Shown here piece by piece: positions 23,554 to 31,373 of a DNA stretch of 64,000 nucleotides. A model generated the notes under the pieces. It did no database searches. It was given only the letters and a program-made list of their open reading frames with translations, and was not told the origin of the DNA. This DNA comes from an uncultured Luteitalea sp. (lineage in GTDB: Bacteria > Acidobacteriota > Vicinamibacteria > Vicinamibacterales > Vicinamibacteraceae), in contig CAKTDA010000009.1 of the NCBI GenBank assembly GCA_934541105.1, forward strand, positions 52,502-116,501. The letters run 5' to 3'. Position 1 is the first letter of the stretch. Each line of letters opens with the position of its first letter. A program made the translations under genes and the position numbers.

Positions 23554-25319
23554 CGACGCTCGCCGAACGCGCCCCGCTGCAGGAGGCGCCCCGCTTCCGC
23601 TCCCGCACGTGCCCGGTGACGGCACGGCGCATCGACCTCGGCGCCGAGCGCCTCATCAAGGTGCACGCCGTCGCCTCCGTCGTCTCGCTGCTCATCGGCG
23701 CGATTGCCGCCGTGCTGCTCGTGCTCACCCGCTGGCAGGCCGTCCACCTGCTGCCGGCCGACTGGTTCTACCGGATCCTCGGCGTGCACGGCATGAGCAT
23801 GCTGATCTTCTTCATCATCTTCTTCGAGATGGCCGTGCTGATCTTCGCGAGCACGGTGCTGCTCAACGCGCGCAACTGCGCCCCGCGCACGTCGTGGGCG
23901 GCGCTCGTGCTGATGGTGGCCGGTGCGCTGCTCGTCGAGGCGATGATGTGGGGCGGCAAGGCCGACGTGCTGTTCACGTCGTACGTGCCGCTGCGCGCCG
24001 ATCCCAACTTCTACCTCGGCGTGATCCTGTTCGCGGTCGGCGCGCTCGTGACCGTCGGCGTGTTCTTCGCCAACCTCGTCGTCGCACGGCGCGAGCGCAC
24101 GTACACGGGCTCGGTGCCGCTCGTCGTGTACGGCGCGCTGACGGCCGCGATCATCGCCGTCATCACGCTGCTGCACGGCGCGGCGATCTACATCCCGACC
24201 TACCTCTGGTCGCTCGGCTACATGGACGTCGACCCACAGGTCTACCGCATGGTGTGGTGGGGGCTCGGCCACTCCTCGCAGCAGATCAACGTCGCCGCGA
24301 TGGTCGCGATCTGGTACATGCTCGGCGCGCTGACGATTGGCTCGGTCGTGCTCAACGAGAAGATCAGCCGCACGGCGTTCGTCCTGTACGTGCTCTTCAT
24401 CTCGATGGCGTCGGCCCACCACCTGCTCGTGGATCCCGGGATGGGTCCGGCCTGGAAGGTGGTCAACACGAGCTACTTCATGTACATGGCCGTGCTCGCG
24501 TCGATGATCCACGGCTTCACGGTGCCGGCGGGCATGGAGCTCGGCATGCGGCTGCGCGGCTACACCGAGGGGCTCTTCGGGTGGCTGCGCCACGCGCCGT
24601 GGGGCGACCCCGGGTTCAGCTCGCTCGTGCTGTCGCTCGTGGTCTTCGGATTCGTCGGCGGCATCACCGGCGTCACGATCGGCACCGAGCAGATCAACAT
24701 CATCGTGCACAACACGCTGCGGGTGCCCGGGCACTTCCACGCGACCGTCGTCAGCGGCACCGCGATGGCGTTCATGGGCGTGACCTACTACCTGATCCCG
24801 CTGATCTTCCAGCGGCGGGTGGCATTCTGGCGGCTCGCGCGCCTGCAGCCGTACCTGTTTGCGGGCGGCATGCTGATCTTCACGGTGTCGATGACGTTTG
24901 CCGGCACGTTCGGCGTGCCGCGGCGCCACTGGGACATCTCCTTCAGCGAGTCGATGTACGACGTGCAGTTCAACCCGATCGTGGACCTCGTGCTGGGCGT
25001 CATGGCCATCGGCGGGCTGCTCGCGGCGACCGGCGCCTTCGTGTTCGTCGCCATTGCCGTCGCCTCCGTGTTCTTCGGCAAGCCGCTCGGCACGATCGAG
25101 CGCGGCGTGGCGATGGTCGGCGTGCCGGCCGGCATCACGCATCCCCCTGTCCACAGCGCCGACGTCGATGCGCGCAACAGGAAGCTGCACGGCCCCGAGT
25201 CAGGCATCATGGGGCCCGCGCCGGGGACGATCGTGCTGGTGTTCGTCTTCCTCGCGGCGTTCATCGTGTACTTCTTCGTCAACTGGAAGGTGCTGTCGTT
25301 CCTCTGGAGGATCGGATGA
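23550..25319 (+). CDS. haem-copper reductase subunit I lacking the active-site Tyr (NorY-like; probable NO reductase)
   Basis: 589 aa with about 13 transmembrane helices, B-type (ba3) family by layout. Ligands: low-spin haem His80 (VHGMSM) and His397 in GHFHATV, high-spin haem His395, CuB His241 (WWGLGHSSQQ) and His290-291 (SAHHLL). In oxygen reductases the helix VI motif is H-P-x-V-Y, with Tyr four residues after His cross-linked to it. Here the residue is Gln245. Loss of that Tyr is the hallmark of haem-copper nitric oxide reductases. The operon order subunit II, subunit I, SenC matches norSY-senC of ammonia oxidisers. Oxygen reduction cannot be fully excluded. Confidence 0.85.
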   Translation: MTTLAERAPLQEAPRFRSRTCPVTARRIDLGAERLIKVHAVASVVSLLIGAIAAVLLVLTRWQAVHLLPADWFYRILGVHGMSMLIFFIIFFEMAVLIFASTVLLNARNCAPRTSWAALVLMVAGALLVEAMMWGGKADVLFTSYVPLRADPNFYLGVILFAVGALVTVGVFFANLVVARRERTYTGSVPLVVYGALTAAIIAVITLLHGAAIYIPTYLWSLGYMDVDPQVYRMVWWGLGHSSQQINVAAMVAIWYMLGALTIGSVVLNEKISRTAFVLYVLFISMASAHHLLVDPGMGPAWKVVNTSYFMYMAVLASMIHGFTVPAGMELGMRLRGYTEGLFGWLRHAPWGDPGFSSLVLSLVVFGFVGGITGVTIGTEQINIIVHNTLRVPGHFHATVVSGTAMAFMGVTYYLIPLIFQRRVAFWRLARLQPYLFAGGMLIFTVSMTFAGTFGVPRRHWDISFSESMYDVQFNPIVDLVLGVMAIGGLLAATGAFVFVAIAVASVFFGKPLGTIERGVAMVGVPAGITHPPVHSADVDARNRKLHGPESGIMGPAPGTIVLVFVFLAAFIVYFFVNWKVLSFLWRIG

Positions 25320-26194
25320 CCGCAGCCACGCGCGCCGGGCTCGCCGTGGGCGCACTTGCCGTCCTCGTGGCCACGACCGCGGCCTGGTGGGCACTGGCCC
25401 TCTGGCCGGTGCCGAGCGACACGCCGGACTGGTTCCTGCGGACACGCGAGGTGTGCTTCGGCTCCACGGCCGACGCACTCCCGACGCCAACGGGCTGGCT
25501 GCTCCTCGTCGGGCAGCCGATCAGCATGCTCCTGCTGCTGCTCGTGGTGGCGGGCGCCGACCTGCGCACCGGACTGCGCGCGCTGTTGTCTCGGGTCGGC
25601 GGCCAGGTCGCGGTGGGCACGATCGCGGCCATGCTCGTCGTGGGCCTCGGCGCCACGGTCGAACGCGTCCGCAGCGCGGGCCTCGAGCCGTTCGACACCG
25701 GCGCGGCCGACGTCGCGCGGCAACTCACGCGCATCGACGATGCGGCGCCGGCATTGGCCCTGACCGACCAGTTCGGCCGCGACGTCACGCTCGACGACTT
25801 CCGTGGCCGCCCCGTCATCGTCACGTTCGCGTTCGCGCACTGCGAGACCGTGTGCCCGGTGATCGTCGAGGACGTGCTCGGCGCGAGGCGCGCGCTCGGC
25901 GACGTCGATCCCGCCGTGCTCGTGATCACGCTGGATCCGTGGCGCGACACGCCGGGCCGCCTGGCGACGATTGCCGAGGGCTGGAAGCTCGGCGCCGACG
26001 CGCGCGTGCTCTCCGGTGCCCCGGCGATCGTCGAGCGGACACTGAACGCCTGGCGCGTGCCGCGTACGCGCAACACGAAGACCGGCGACATCCTGCACCC
26101 GACGATGGTCTACGTGATCGGACGCAATGGCCGCATCGCCTACGTCGTCAATGGCAGTTCGGGGACGATCGCGGCCGCCGTGCGTGCGCTGTGA
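25316..26194 (+). CDS. SCO1/SenC copper-metallochaperone with extra N-terminal membrane helices
   Basis: 292 aa, longer than the usual ~200. Three N-terminal hydrophobic helices (GLAVGALAVLVATTAAWWAL, LLLVGQPISMLLLLLVVAG, VAVGTIAAMLVVGLGA) precede a thioredoxin-fold SCO domain. That domain has the copper motif FAHCETVCPVI (CxxxC) and the distal His in GDILHPTMVY. SCO proteins deliver copper to the CuA site of subunit II. The start overlaps the stop of subunit I (ATGA), so it is the last gene of the operon. Confidence 0.9.
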   Translation: MTAATRAGLAVGALAVLVATTAAWWALALWPVPSDTPDWFLRTREVCFGSTADALPTPTGWLLLVGQPISMLLLLLVVAGADLRTGLRALLSRVGGQVAVGTIAAMLVVGLGATVERVRSAGLEPFDTGAADVARQLTRIDDAAPALALTDQFGRDVTLDDFRGRPVIVTFAFAHCETVCPVIVEDVLGARRALGDVDPAVLVITLDPWRDTPGRLATIAEGWKLGADARVLSGAPAIVERTLNAWRVPRTRNTKTGDILHPTMVYVIGRNGRIAYVVNGSSGTIAAAVRAL

Positions 26195-26217
26195 TGCGGC
26201 ACGCCGATCCAGGCGTC

Positions 26218-27111
26218 CTACCGGGACGCCGGTGGATCGGCGAGCAGGGCGTAGAGGTTCGGACGCCGGAAGCGGAACGTGTACTCGAAGGCCGCGCGTG
26301 CCTTGATCTGATCGTCGCGGCGCAGGTCCGCGATCAGCAGGTCCCCTCCCCTGTCGTCGGCCTCCGTGCGGGCCGCGATCGCACCTGACGGGTCCACGAT
26401 CAGCGCCCCGCCGGCAAAGTGCTGCGGCACGCCGGCAAACGCCACGTCGCCGTGGACGTTGCACGCCACGCCGAAGACGCCGTTCTCCATGCAGCGCGCC
26501 TGCACGACGGGTGCGGCCCACGCGGCCCAGCCGGCAGGCGTCACCGGTGACGGATCGGCAGCAAAGGGAAACAGCACGATCTCGGCCCCCTGCACGGCGA
26601 GCAGCCGTGAGGATTCGGGCAGGAAGGCGTCGATGCACACGGTGATGCCGATGCGCCCGAGCGGCGTGTCGACCACCGGTGGCACGCCGCCGCCGTTGTA
26701 GAACGGCATCTCGAAGAGCGGCACGTGGAGCTTGCGCCATGCGCCGAGCAGCCCCTCGGGGCCGACGAGCACGTGCGTGTTGTGCAGCAGCGGCCCGGCG
26801 TCCTCGAGCAGGCCCGCGGCGAGCAGCAGCCCCGTGTCGCGCGCGATCTGGTGGAGGCGCGTCACGGCGGGCCCATCGAGCGGTTGCGCCATCCGCCGCG
26901 CGCCCGCGAGCGCCTCCGCGAGCCATGCGGCGTGATTGCCGACTGGATGGTTCGGGATGAACCCTGTGACGCACAACTCGGGCCCGAGGAGCAGGGATGC
27001 GCCCTGCTCCGCGGCCCCGTGTGCCGCGGCCTCGAGTCGATCGAGGTTCGCGTTGGTCTCACCAGTGGCGCAGCCGAGCGGCGCCGCCGCAACACGCACG
27101 AGATCACGCAT
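26218..27111 (-). CDS. carbon-nitrogen hydrolase (nitrilase superfamily)
   Basis: 297 aa. The catalytic triad regions are all present: Glu in LGPELCVTGF, Lys in WRKLHVPLFE and Cys in VCIDAFLPES. The family splits amides or nitriles with a thioester intermediate; the branch here looks like the N-carbamoyl/omega-amidase-like group but the substrate is not clear. The N-terminus MRDLVRVAAAPLGC fits the family start and TACACT lies 7 nt before the ATG. It is convergent with the SCO gene, 23 bp apart. Confidence 0.85.
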   Translation of the reverse strand: MRDLVRVAAAPLGCATGETNANLDRLEAAAHGAAEQGASLLLGPELCVTGFIPNHPVGNHAAWLAEALAGARRMAQPLDGPAVTRLHQIARDTGLLLAAGLLEDAGPLLHNTHVLVGPEGLLGAWRKLHVPLFEMPFYNGGGVPPVVDTPLGRIGITVCIDAFLPESSRLLAVQGAEIVLFPFAADPSPVTPAGWAAWAAPVVQARCMENGVFGVACNVHGDVAFAGVPQHFAGGALIVDPSGAIAARTEADDRGGDLLIADLRRDDQIKARAAFEYTFRFRRPNLYALLADPPASR

Positions 27112-27118
27112 GCCCGCG

Positions 27119-27124
27119 AGTGTA
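27119..27124 (-). promoter_or_regulatory. -10 box TACACT, leaderless start of the nitrilase
   Basis: TACACT is followed by 7 nt and ATG 27111 on the minus strand. Confidence 0.5.
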
Positions 27125-27144
27125 CGGGAGAAGCACGGCCGACG

Positions 27145-27783
27145 TCAGAAGCGCACGCCGAGGCCGATGGACGAGGCGAGGTTGGACGTCGTGCAGTCGC
27201 CGGCGGCGCAGGGCGGCGCGCTGCTGCGGTGCGCGATGATCAAGCTGCCGATGTCGGCCCGCGCGACCCATCGTGACGAGGGATGGAACTCGAACACGCC
27301 ACCGACGTCGAGCGCGAACTCGCGGCGGTACTCGGGTACGGCGAGCAGCATCAGCGCGCACACGTCGCCGCGGCATGCGACGCCGCGGTCGGTCAGCGAG
27401 GTGAAGCCCGGGCGGACCTTGGCGAACACCCCGATGCGATCGCCGCGGTATCCCGCCTTCACGCCGAAGAGCGCCGTCGAGCGCCGACGCTCGTAGCGGA
27501 TGCCGGCGACACTCCCGTCGGGCATGCGGCTCGACGTATCGAGGGTGTCGTCGGGGATGAACTGGTACTCGCCCTCGAGCCCCAGCCACGGCGCCAGGTT
27601 GAACGTCACGCGACCACCGACGCCGACATTCGTGTCCGACGACTCCGACAGGCGCAGCACGTTCACATGCCCGCCGACCTCGACGCGTGGCAATTCGCCC
27701 TGCGCGAACGCCGCGCCCGCTGCGATGGCAAGCACACACACGACACCGGCCGCCATCGACACCATCCGCTGACAACTCTTCAT
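27145..27783 (-). CDS. outer-membrane beta-barrel protein
   Basis: 212 aa. Signal peptide with cleavage after AAGAAFAQ. The mature part alternates polar and hydrophobic residues in strands (VGVGGRVTFNLAPWLGLEGEYQF, VFAKVRPGFTSL) and ends in GLGVRF, a C-terminal aromatic outer-membrane sorting signal. Two cysteine pairs are present in predicted loops (ACRGDVC, CAAGDC). The fold is like small OmpA-type or OMP_b-brl barrels. Good SD (CAGGAG) upstream of ATG 27783. Function unknown. Confidence 0.8.
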   Translation of the reverse strand: MKSCQRMVSMAAGVVCVLAIAAGAAFAQGELPRVEVGGHVNVLRLSESSDTNVGVGGRVTFNLAPWLGLEGEYQFIPDDTLDTSSRMPDGSVAGIRYERRRSTALFGVKAGYRGDRIGVFAKVRPGFTSLTDRGVACRGDVCALMLLAVPEYRREFALDVGGVFEFHPSSRWVARADIGSLIIAHRSSAPPCAAGDCTTSNLASSIGLGVRF

Positions 27784-27852
27784 GCTCGACTCCTGACAGT
27801 CGCGCTGGCACCGCGATCAGGAGTGACAAGGGTAGCGCAAGGCGACGACGCG

Positions 27853-27858
27853 TATGCT
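27853..27858 (+). promoter_or_regulatory. -10 box TATGCT, leaderless start of the methyltransferase at 27865
   Basis: TATGCT is followed by 6 nt and the GTG at 27865. Confidence 0.5.
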
Positions 27859-27864
27859 GTTCCT

Positions 27865-28443
27865 GTGACGAACGGCGCTCACGGCTACGACGCCATCGCC
27901 GACGACTTCGCGCGCGAGCGCGGACGTTCGCGGATCGGCGCCGCGCACGTGCGCGAATGGGCGGCTGCGCTCGGGGACGGCTGCGAGGTGCTCGACGTGG
28001 CCTGCGGCATGGGCTATCCGATCACGCAGGCACTCGTCGATGCCGGCTGTCGCGTGTGGGCCGTTGACGCCTCACCGCGCATGGTGGACCTGTTCACGGC
28101 ACGCTTTCCTGCCATCCCCGTCCTCTGCGAGGAGGTCGGGGTGATGACGCATTTCGGCCGCCGGTTCGACGGCGTCGTCGCCTGGGGCCTGCTGTTCCTC
28201 CTGCCGCCCGACGACCAGCCCGCCGCCCTCGCGAAGCTTGCGGCCGCCGTGCGCCAGGGCGGGCAACTGCTCGTCACCGCTCCCGCGGAAGCCACGCAAT
28301 GGATCGACGTCATGACCGGACGCGCGTCGTTCGGCCTCGGCCTCGACGCGTATCGATCCCTCCTGGAGCGGGCCGGGCTCACGCTCGTCCGCACGTTCGT
28401 CGACGAGGGCGGGAACCACTACTACCAGGCGCAGCGGGCGTGA
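27865..28443 (+). CDS. class I SAM-dependent methyltransferase
   Basis: 192 aa. The N-terminus HGYDAIADDFARER, motif I VLDVACGMGYPITQALV, acidic loop VWAVDASPRM and FDGVVAWGLLFLLPPDD are typical of the Methyltransf_25 group. The glycine-rich loop reads ACGMGYP rather than GCGTG. The GTG start is set by the -10 spacing and by the start of homology; the open frame extends far upstream antisense to the beta-barrel gene and is discarded. Substrate unknown. Confidence 0.8.
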   Translation: MTNGAHGYDAIADDFARERGRSRIGAAHVREWAAALGDGCEVLDVACGMGYPITQALVDAGCRVWAVDASPRMVDLFTARFPAIPVLCEEVGVMTHFGRRFDGVVAWGLLFLLPPDDQPAALAKLAAAVRQGGQLLVTAPAEATQWIDVMTGRASFGLGLDAYRSLLERAGLTLVRTFVDEGGNHYYQAQRA

Positions 28444-28460
28444 GCCGGGAGTCCCCGCTG

Positions 28461-28466
28461 TAGACT
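28461..28466 (+). promoter_or_regulatory. -10 box TAGACT, leaderless start of the SdpI-like gene
   Basis: TAGACT is followed by 7 nt and ATG 28474. Confidence 0.45.
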
Positions 28467-28473
28467 CACGGTC

Positions 28474-28791
28474 ATGGCTGCGCTCGGGCCGGTGCTGATC
28501 CTGGTGTCCATCCCGTTGCTCTTCGGGTGGGTGCCGCGCAATCGGCTCTATGGATTCCGGGTGCCGGCGACCCTCCGGCACGACACCGTCTGGTACGCCG
28601 TGAACGCGAGAAGCGCCAGGCACTTCCTCGTGCTCGGCGCTGCGATGGTGGCGCTCGACTTCACGGTGCCCGACGATCTGCGCACGAGGATCCTCGGCGC
28701 GGCAGGCCTCGTCGGACTCGTCGTCATCACGATCGTCAACTGGCGACACGCGAATCGACTGGCCCGACGGCTCGATCTAGGCGACCGGTAA
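28474..28791 (+). CDS. SdpI family small membrane protein
   Basis: 105 aa with three transmembrane helices. LLFGWVPRNRLYGFRVPATLRHDTVWYAVNARSAR is the SdpI signature (PF13630), where an N-R-x-Y-G-F-R-T motif is followed by a W-x-x-x-N. In Bacillus SdpI gives immunity to the SDP peptide, but stand-alone homologues in other phyla have no known role. No sdpC-like gene is adjacent. Confidence 0.8.
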   Translation: MAALGPVLILVSIPLLFGWVPRNRLYGFRVPATLRHDTVWYAVNARSARHFLVLGAAMVALDFTVPDDLRTRILGAAGLVGLVVITIVNWRHANRLARRLDLGDR

Positions 28792-28829
28792 CGGCGCGGC
28801 CAATCTGCGGGCCTGACGCGACGCTCGAG

Positions 28830-29768
28830 TCACGATCCCGGCGCCACCGTCACGAAGCCTGGCAACAGGCGGTTGGCATGCAGGCGAGCCAGTCGTTCGG
28901 GATCGGCAAGGATGTCCATGCCGGCAACCCGCCCGCCCACGATGGTGTAGCCGATGACCGACAGGATCCGACCGTCGGGCAGGCGCGACAGGACGCCCAC
29001 GTTGCCGTTCACGAGGACGATCGTGCTCTCGAGACCCATCTTCGAGAAGGCGCGCGCCTGTGCGGCCACTTCGGCGGCACCCCTGACGGTCCGCGACATG
29101 CCCTGTGCGCGGCCGCCGTCGGCGCGCAGCACGACGTCGGGATCGAGCACGTCCATGAGCGCGTCGAAGTCGCCCTTCTGCACCGCCGCGAGAAAGGCCT
29201 CCACGGCACGGCGCTGCGCGCGGCGGTCGGCGTCGGGCGCCGGCGCTCGACCGACGACCGTGCGGCGGGCGCGACTCGCGAGCTGACGCGTGGCCGCCGT
29301 GGTGCGCCCGACGATGGGAGCGATGTCGCCGAACGGCATGTCGAACACGTCGTGCAGGACGAACGCGACGCGCTCTGCAGGCTCCAGATGTTCGAGGACG
29401 ATCATCAAGGCGAGACTCACCGAGTCTGTGCGCACGGCCTGTGCCTCGGGCCCGTCGGTGTCGATCGCCGCGGGTGTGACCACGGGGTCCGGAATGCGGG
29501 TCCCGGATGGATCCTCGCGGCGCGATGCGCGCGTGCGCAGCATGTCGAGGCAGATGCGGCTCACGACCGTCGTCAGCCACGCGCGCAGGCTGGCGATGCC
29601 GGCGACGTCGGCACGACTCATCCGCAGCCAGCTCTCCTGCACGGCGTCCTCGGCGTCGCTCAGAGAGCCGAGCATGCGATAGGCGATCCCGCGGAGATGC
29701 TCCCGATGCGCCTCGAACCGGCCGGCAAGCGACGCGGTCACATTCGCGACGTCCGTTCCGTCATACAT
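28830..29768 (-). CDS. ECF41-type sigma factor with SnoaL-like C-terminal domain, copy 1
   Basis: 312 aa. Region 2 HLRGIAYRMLGSLSDAEDAVQESWLRM with WLTTVVSRICLDMLR, region 4 LEHLEPAERVAFVLHDVFDMPFGDIAPIVGRTTAATRQLASRARR, then an NTF2-like domain (DADRRAQRRAVEAFLAAVQKG) and the C-terminal GMDILADPERLARL. ECF41 sigma factors use the C-terminal domain as a built-in regulator and usually control a neighbouring DoxX or carboxymuconolactone-type gene. Here a doxX lies divergently with only 19 bp between start codons. A near copy is at 38884-39798. TAGGCT, 9 nt before ATG, may be its -10. Confidence 0.92.
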   Translation of the reverse strand: MYDGTDVANVTASLAGRFEAHREHLRGIAYRMLGSLSDAEDAVQESWLRMSRADVAGIASLRAWLTTVVSRICLDMLRTRASRREDPSGTRIPDPVVTPAAIDTDGPEAQAVRTDSVSLALMIVLEHLEPAERVAFVLHDVFDMPFGDIAPIVGRTTAATRQLASRARRTVVGRAPAPDADRRAQRRAVEAFLAAVQKGDFDALMDVLDPDVVLRADGGRAQGMSRTVRGAAEVAAQARAFSKMGLESTIVLVNGNVGVLSRLPDGRILSVIGYTIVGGRVAGMDILADPERLARLHANRLLPGFVTVAPGS

Positions 29769-29787
29769 GGCAGGAGAAGCCTACCTG

Positions 29788-30159
29788 ATGACCGTGCTCG
29801 TGTGGATTCTGCAGATCGTGCTCGCCTTCCTGTACCTGGCCGGCGGTGGCTACAAGACCTTCAGCTACGAAGAATTGATGAAGGGCGCCGTGGCGTTTCC
29901 ACGCGAGGCCTGGATCGGCCTGGGCGTGTTCGAGATGGTCGGCGCCGTCCTGCTGATCGTGCCCGCGGCGCTCAACTGGATGCCGGTGCTCACGCCCGTC
30001 GCCGCCGCGGCCCTGGCCGTCGAGACCTTGCTGCTCGCCGCGATCTACGCGAGCTATTCGGCCGCGATCACGGTGGAGAACCCGATGACGTGGGCCATTG
30101 TCATGGGCGTGCTGATGACTTGGGTGGCGTGGCACGGCTACGCGAACCACGTGCGCTAG
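29788..30159 (+). CDS. DoxX family membrane protein, copy 1
   Basis: 123 aa with four transmembrane helices. LQIVLAFLYLAGGGYKTFSYEELM and VAFPREAWIGLGVFEMVGAVLLIVPAA are typical of the DoxX-like PF13564 group. These proteins are common partners and likely targets of ECF41 sigma factors. The AGGAG Shine-Dalgarno 11 nt before ATG 29788 selects this start over an upstream in-frame ATG (29767). Its stop codon shares CTAG with the stop of the convergent gene. Confidence 0.85.
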   Translation: MTVLVWILQIVLAFLYLAGGGYKTFSYEELMKGAVAFPREAWIGLGVFEMVGAVLLIVPAALNWMPVLTPVAAAALAVETLLLAAIYASYSAAITVENPMTWAIVMGVLMTWVAWHGYANHVR

Positions 30160-31229
30160 CGTGCCTGCTCCAGCCTGCGCTTCGTGTGTTCGAGGCCGGC
30201 GCGCACACCCTGCTCGGCGCCGCTCCGCACGCGCCGCCGGACGATGCGGCCGGTGAACCCGCTGAGCCCGTCCGTGCGGCTGCGGCTCACGGTGACGAAC
30301 CAGAACCCTTCCCCCCGAGAGGGATCCGGCACGAGGGCGCGGATCTCGAGGCCGGTCCAGAAGTAGTGGCTCGCGTAGAGCATCTTCGACGCGACGACCG
30401 TGTCCTCGGGTGTCTCGCGAATCGTCAGGTGGCTGATGCGGATCGTCGGCTTCAGGCCGAACTCGACCTCCTGCCAGTAGAGAAACGATGTCGCGTTCGG
30501 CAGGGTGACCCTGGGATACCCGAGCAGGTAGCGCCGCAGGTTCGGCATCTCGTTCGTGAGCTCGGGCATCCGATCGACCATGTCCTTGAACTCGCGCGCC
30601 ACATACGTCGGGTCTGCGGCATCGCGATACACGGCAAGCGTGTCATTGCCGCCCTTCAGGTACTCGGTGACGTACCCGAGTGACAACTGCCGCATCAGCG
30701 CATTGGCCGCGTCATGCGCCGTGGGTGACTTCCAGTCGATCTCGCTGCGGAACCGCTTCAGCGCGCCCTCGCCCAGCTTGATCGCGCAGTCGCCCACGCG
30801 GCAGTCCGCCAGGTCGTCGAGGTCGTCGGCGGGCAGGCGCAGGTCGGCGAAGTCCGCGAGCCGCGGCGTCGCGCTGATCTTGCGTGTCACGTTGAAGCCG
30901 GTCCCGGTCTCGAAGCGCTCGATGTCCGTGACCGCGGCGACGTACCGCTTCATCGGCGCGCCGACCCAGATGGCCCCGAGCACGGCGACTTCCTTGCTCT
31001 GGTCGGCATCGAGCATCTTCGTGATCGGCTGCCCGGCCATGAGTTGCTGGCGCTCGCTCGCCGAGAGCGCGCCTGCGCTCGCGAAGTACTTCTCCAGCCT
31101 GTCCGGGAACGCCGCGCCCTGGCCATGGCTCGCCGATCCGGCGAGGAGAAGGGCAAGGAACGTCAGCAGGGCGCATCGCGGCGCCCCACCCGGGGTCCTG
31201 CGCAACATGGGCATTGTCGGTCTGGACAT
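30156..31229 (-). CDS. hypothetical secreted protein
   Basis: 357 aa that I do not recognise beyond being exported: signal peptide CALLTFLALLLAGSASHGQ. The mature protein is globular and soluble-looking, with one likely disulfide pair (ADCRVGDCAIKL) and patches such as TEYLKGGNDTLAVYRD and RHSTIRETPEDTV-like strands. It resembles secreted proteins of unknown function found in acidobacterial genomes. ATG 31229 is chosen for its AGGAG site; a longer in-frame start at 31274 lacks one. Confidence 0.7.
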   Translation of the reverse strand: MSRPTMPMLRRTPGGAPRCALLTFLALLLAGSASHGQGAAFPDRLEKYFASAGALSASERQQLMAGQPITKMLDADQSKEVAVLGAIWVGAPMKRYVAAVTDIERFETGTGFNVTRKISATPRLADFADLRLPADDLDDLADCRVGDCAIKLGEGALKRFRSEIDWKSPTAHDAANALMRQLSLGYVTEYLKGGNDTLAVYRDAADPTYVAREFKDMVDRMPELTNEMPNLRRYLLGYPRVTLPNATSFLYWQEVEFGLKPTIRISHLTIRETPEDTVVASKMLYASHYFWTGLEIRALVPDPSRGEGFWFVTVSRSRTDGLSGFTGRIVRRRVRSGAEQGVRAGLEHTKRRLEQAR

Positions 31230-31373
31230 GTGTGCTCCTGCAGGGGGCGCGTGCATGGCGTCGTTCAACGGCACGCCGCGTTGGCGGCATCGGGAATGAG
31301 CGCCGTCTGCACGATGGCTCGACTGCGCGTGGTGTCCGGCATGCTAAACCGAGATACCTCACGTTCGGCACGC

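Noticed and set aside
23550..25319. Simple annotation as ba3-type cytochrome c oxidase subunit I
   Set aside because: The helix VI Tyr is replaced by Gln and the gene order matches norSY-senC; oxygen reduction is kept only as an alternative.
23543..26194. 883-aa fused reading frame covering subunit I and the SCO protein
   Set aside because: Its first two thirds are an out-of-frame shadow of subunit I; only the part from ATG 25316 is the real SCO protein.
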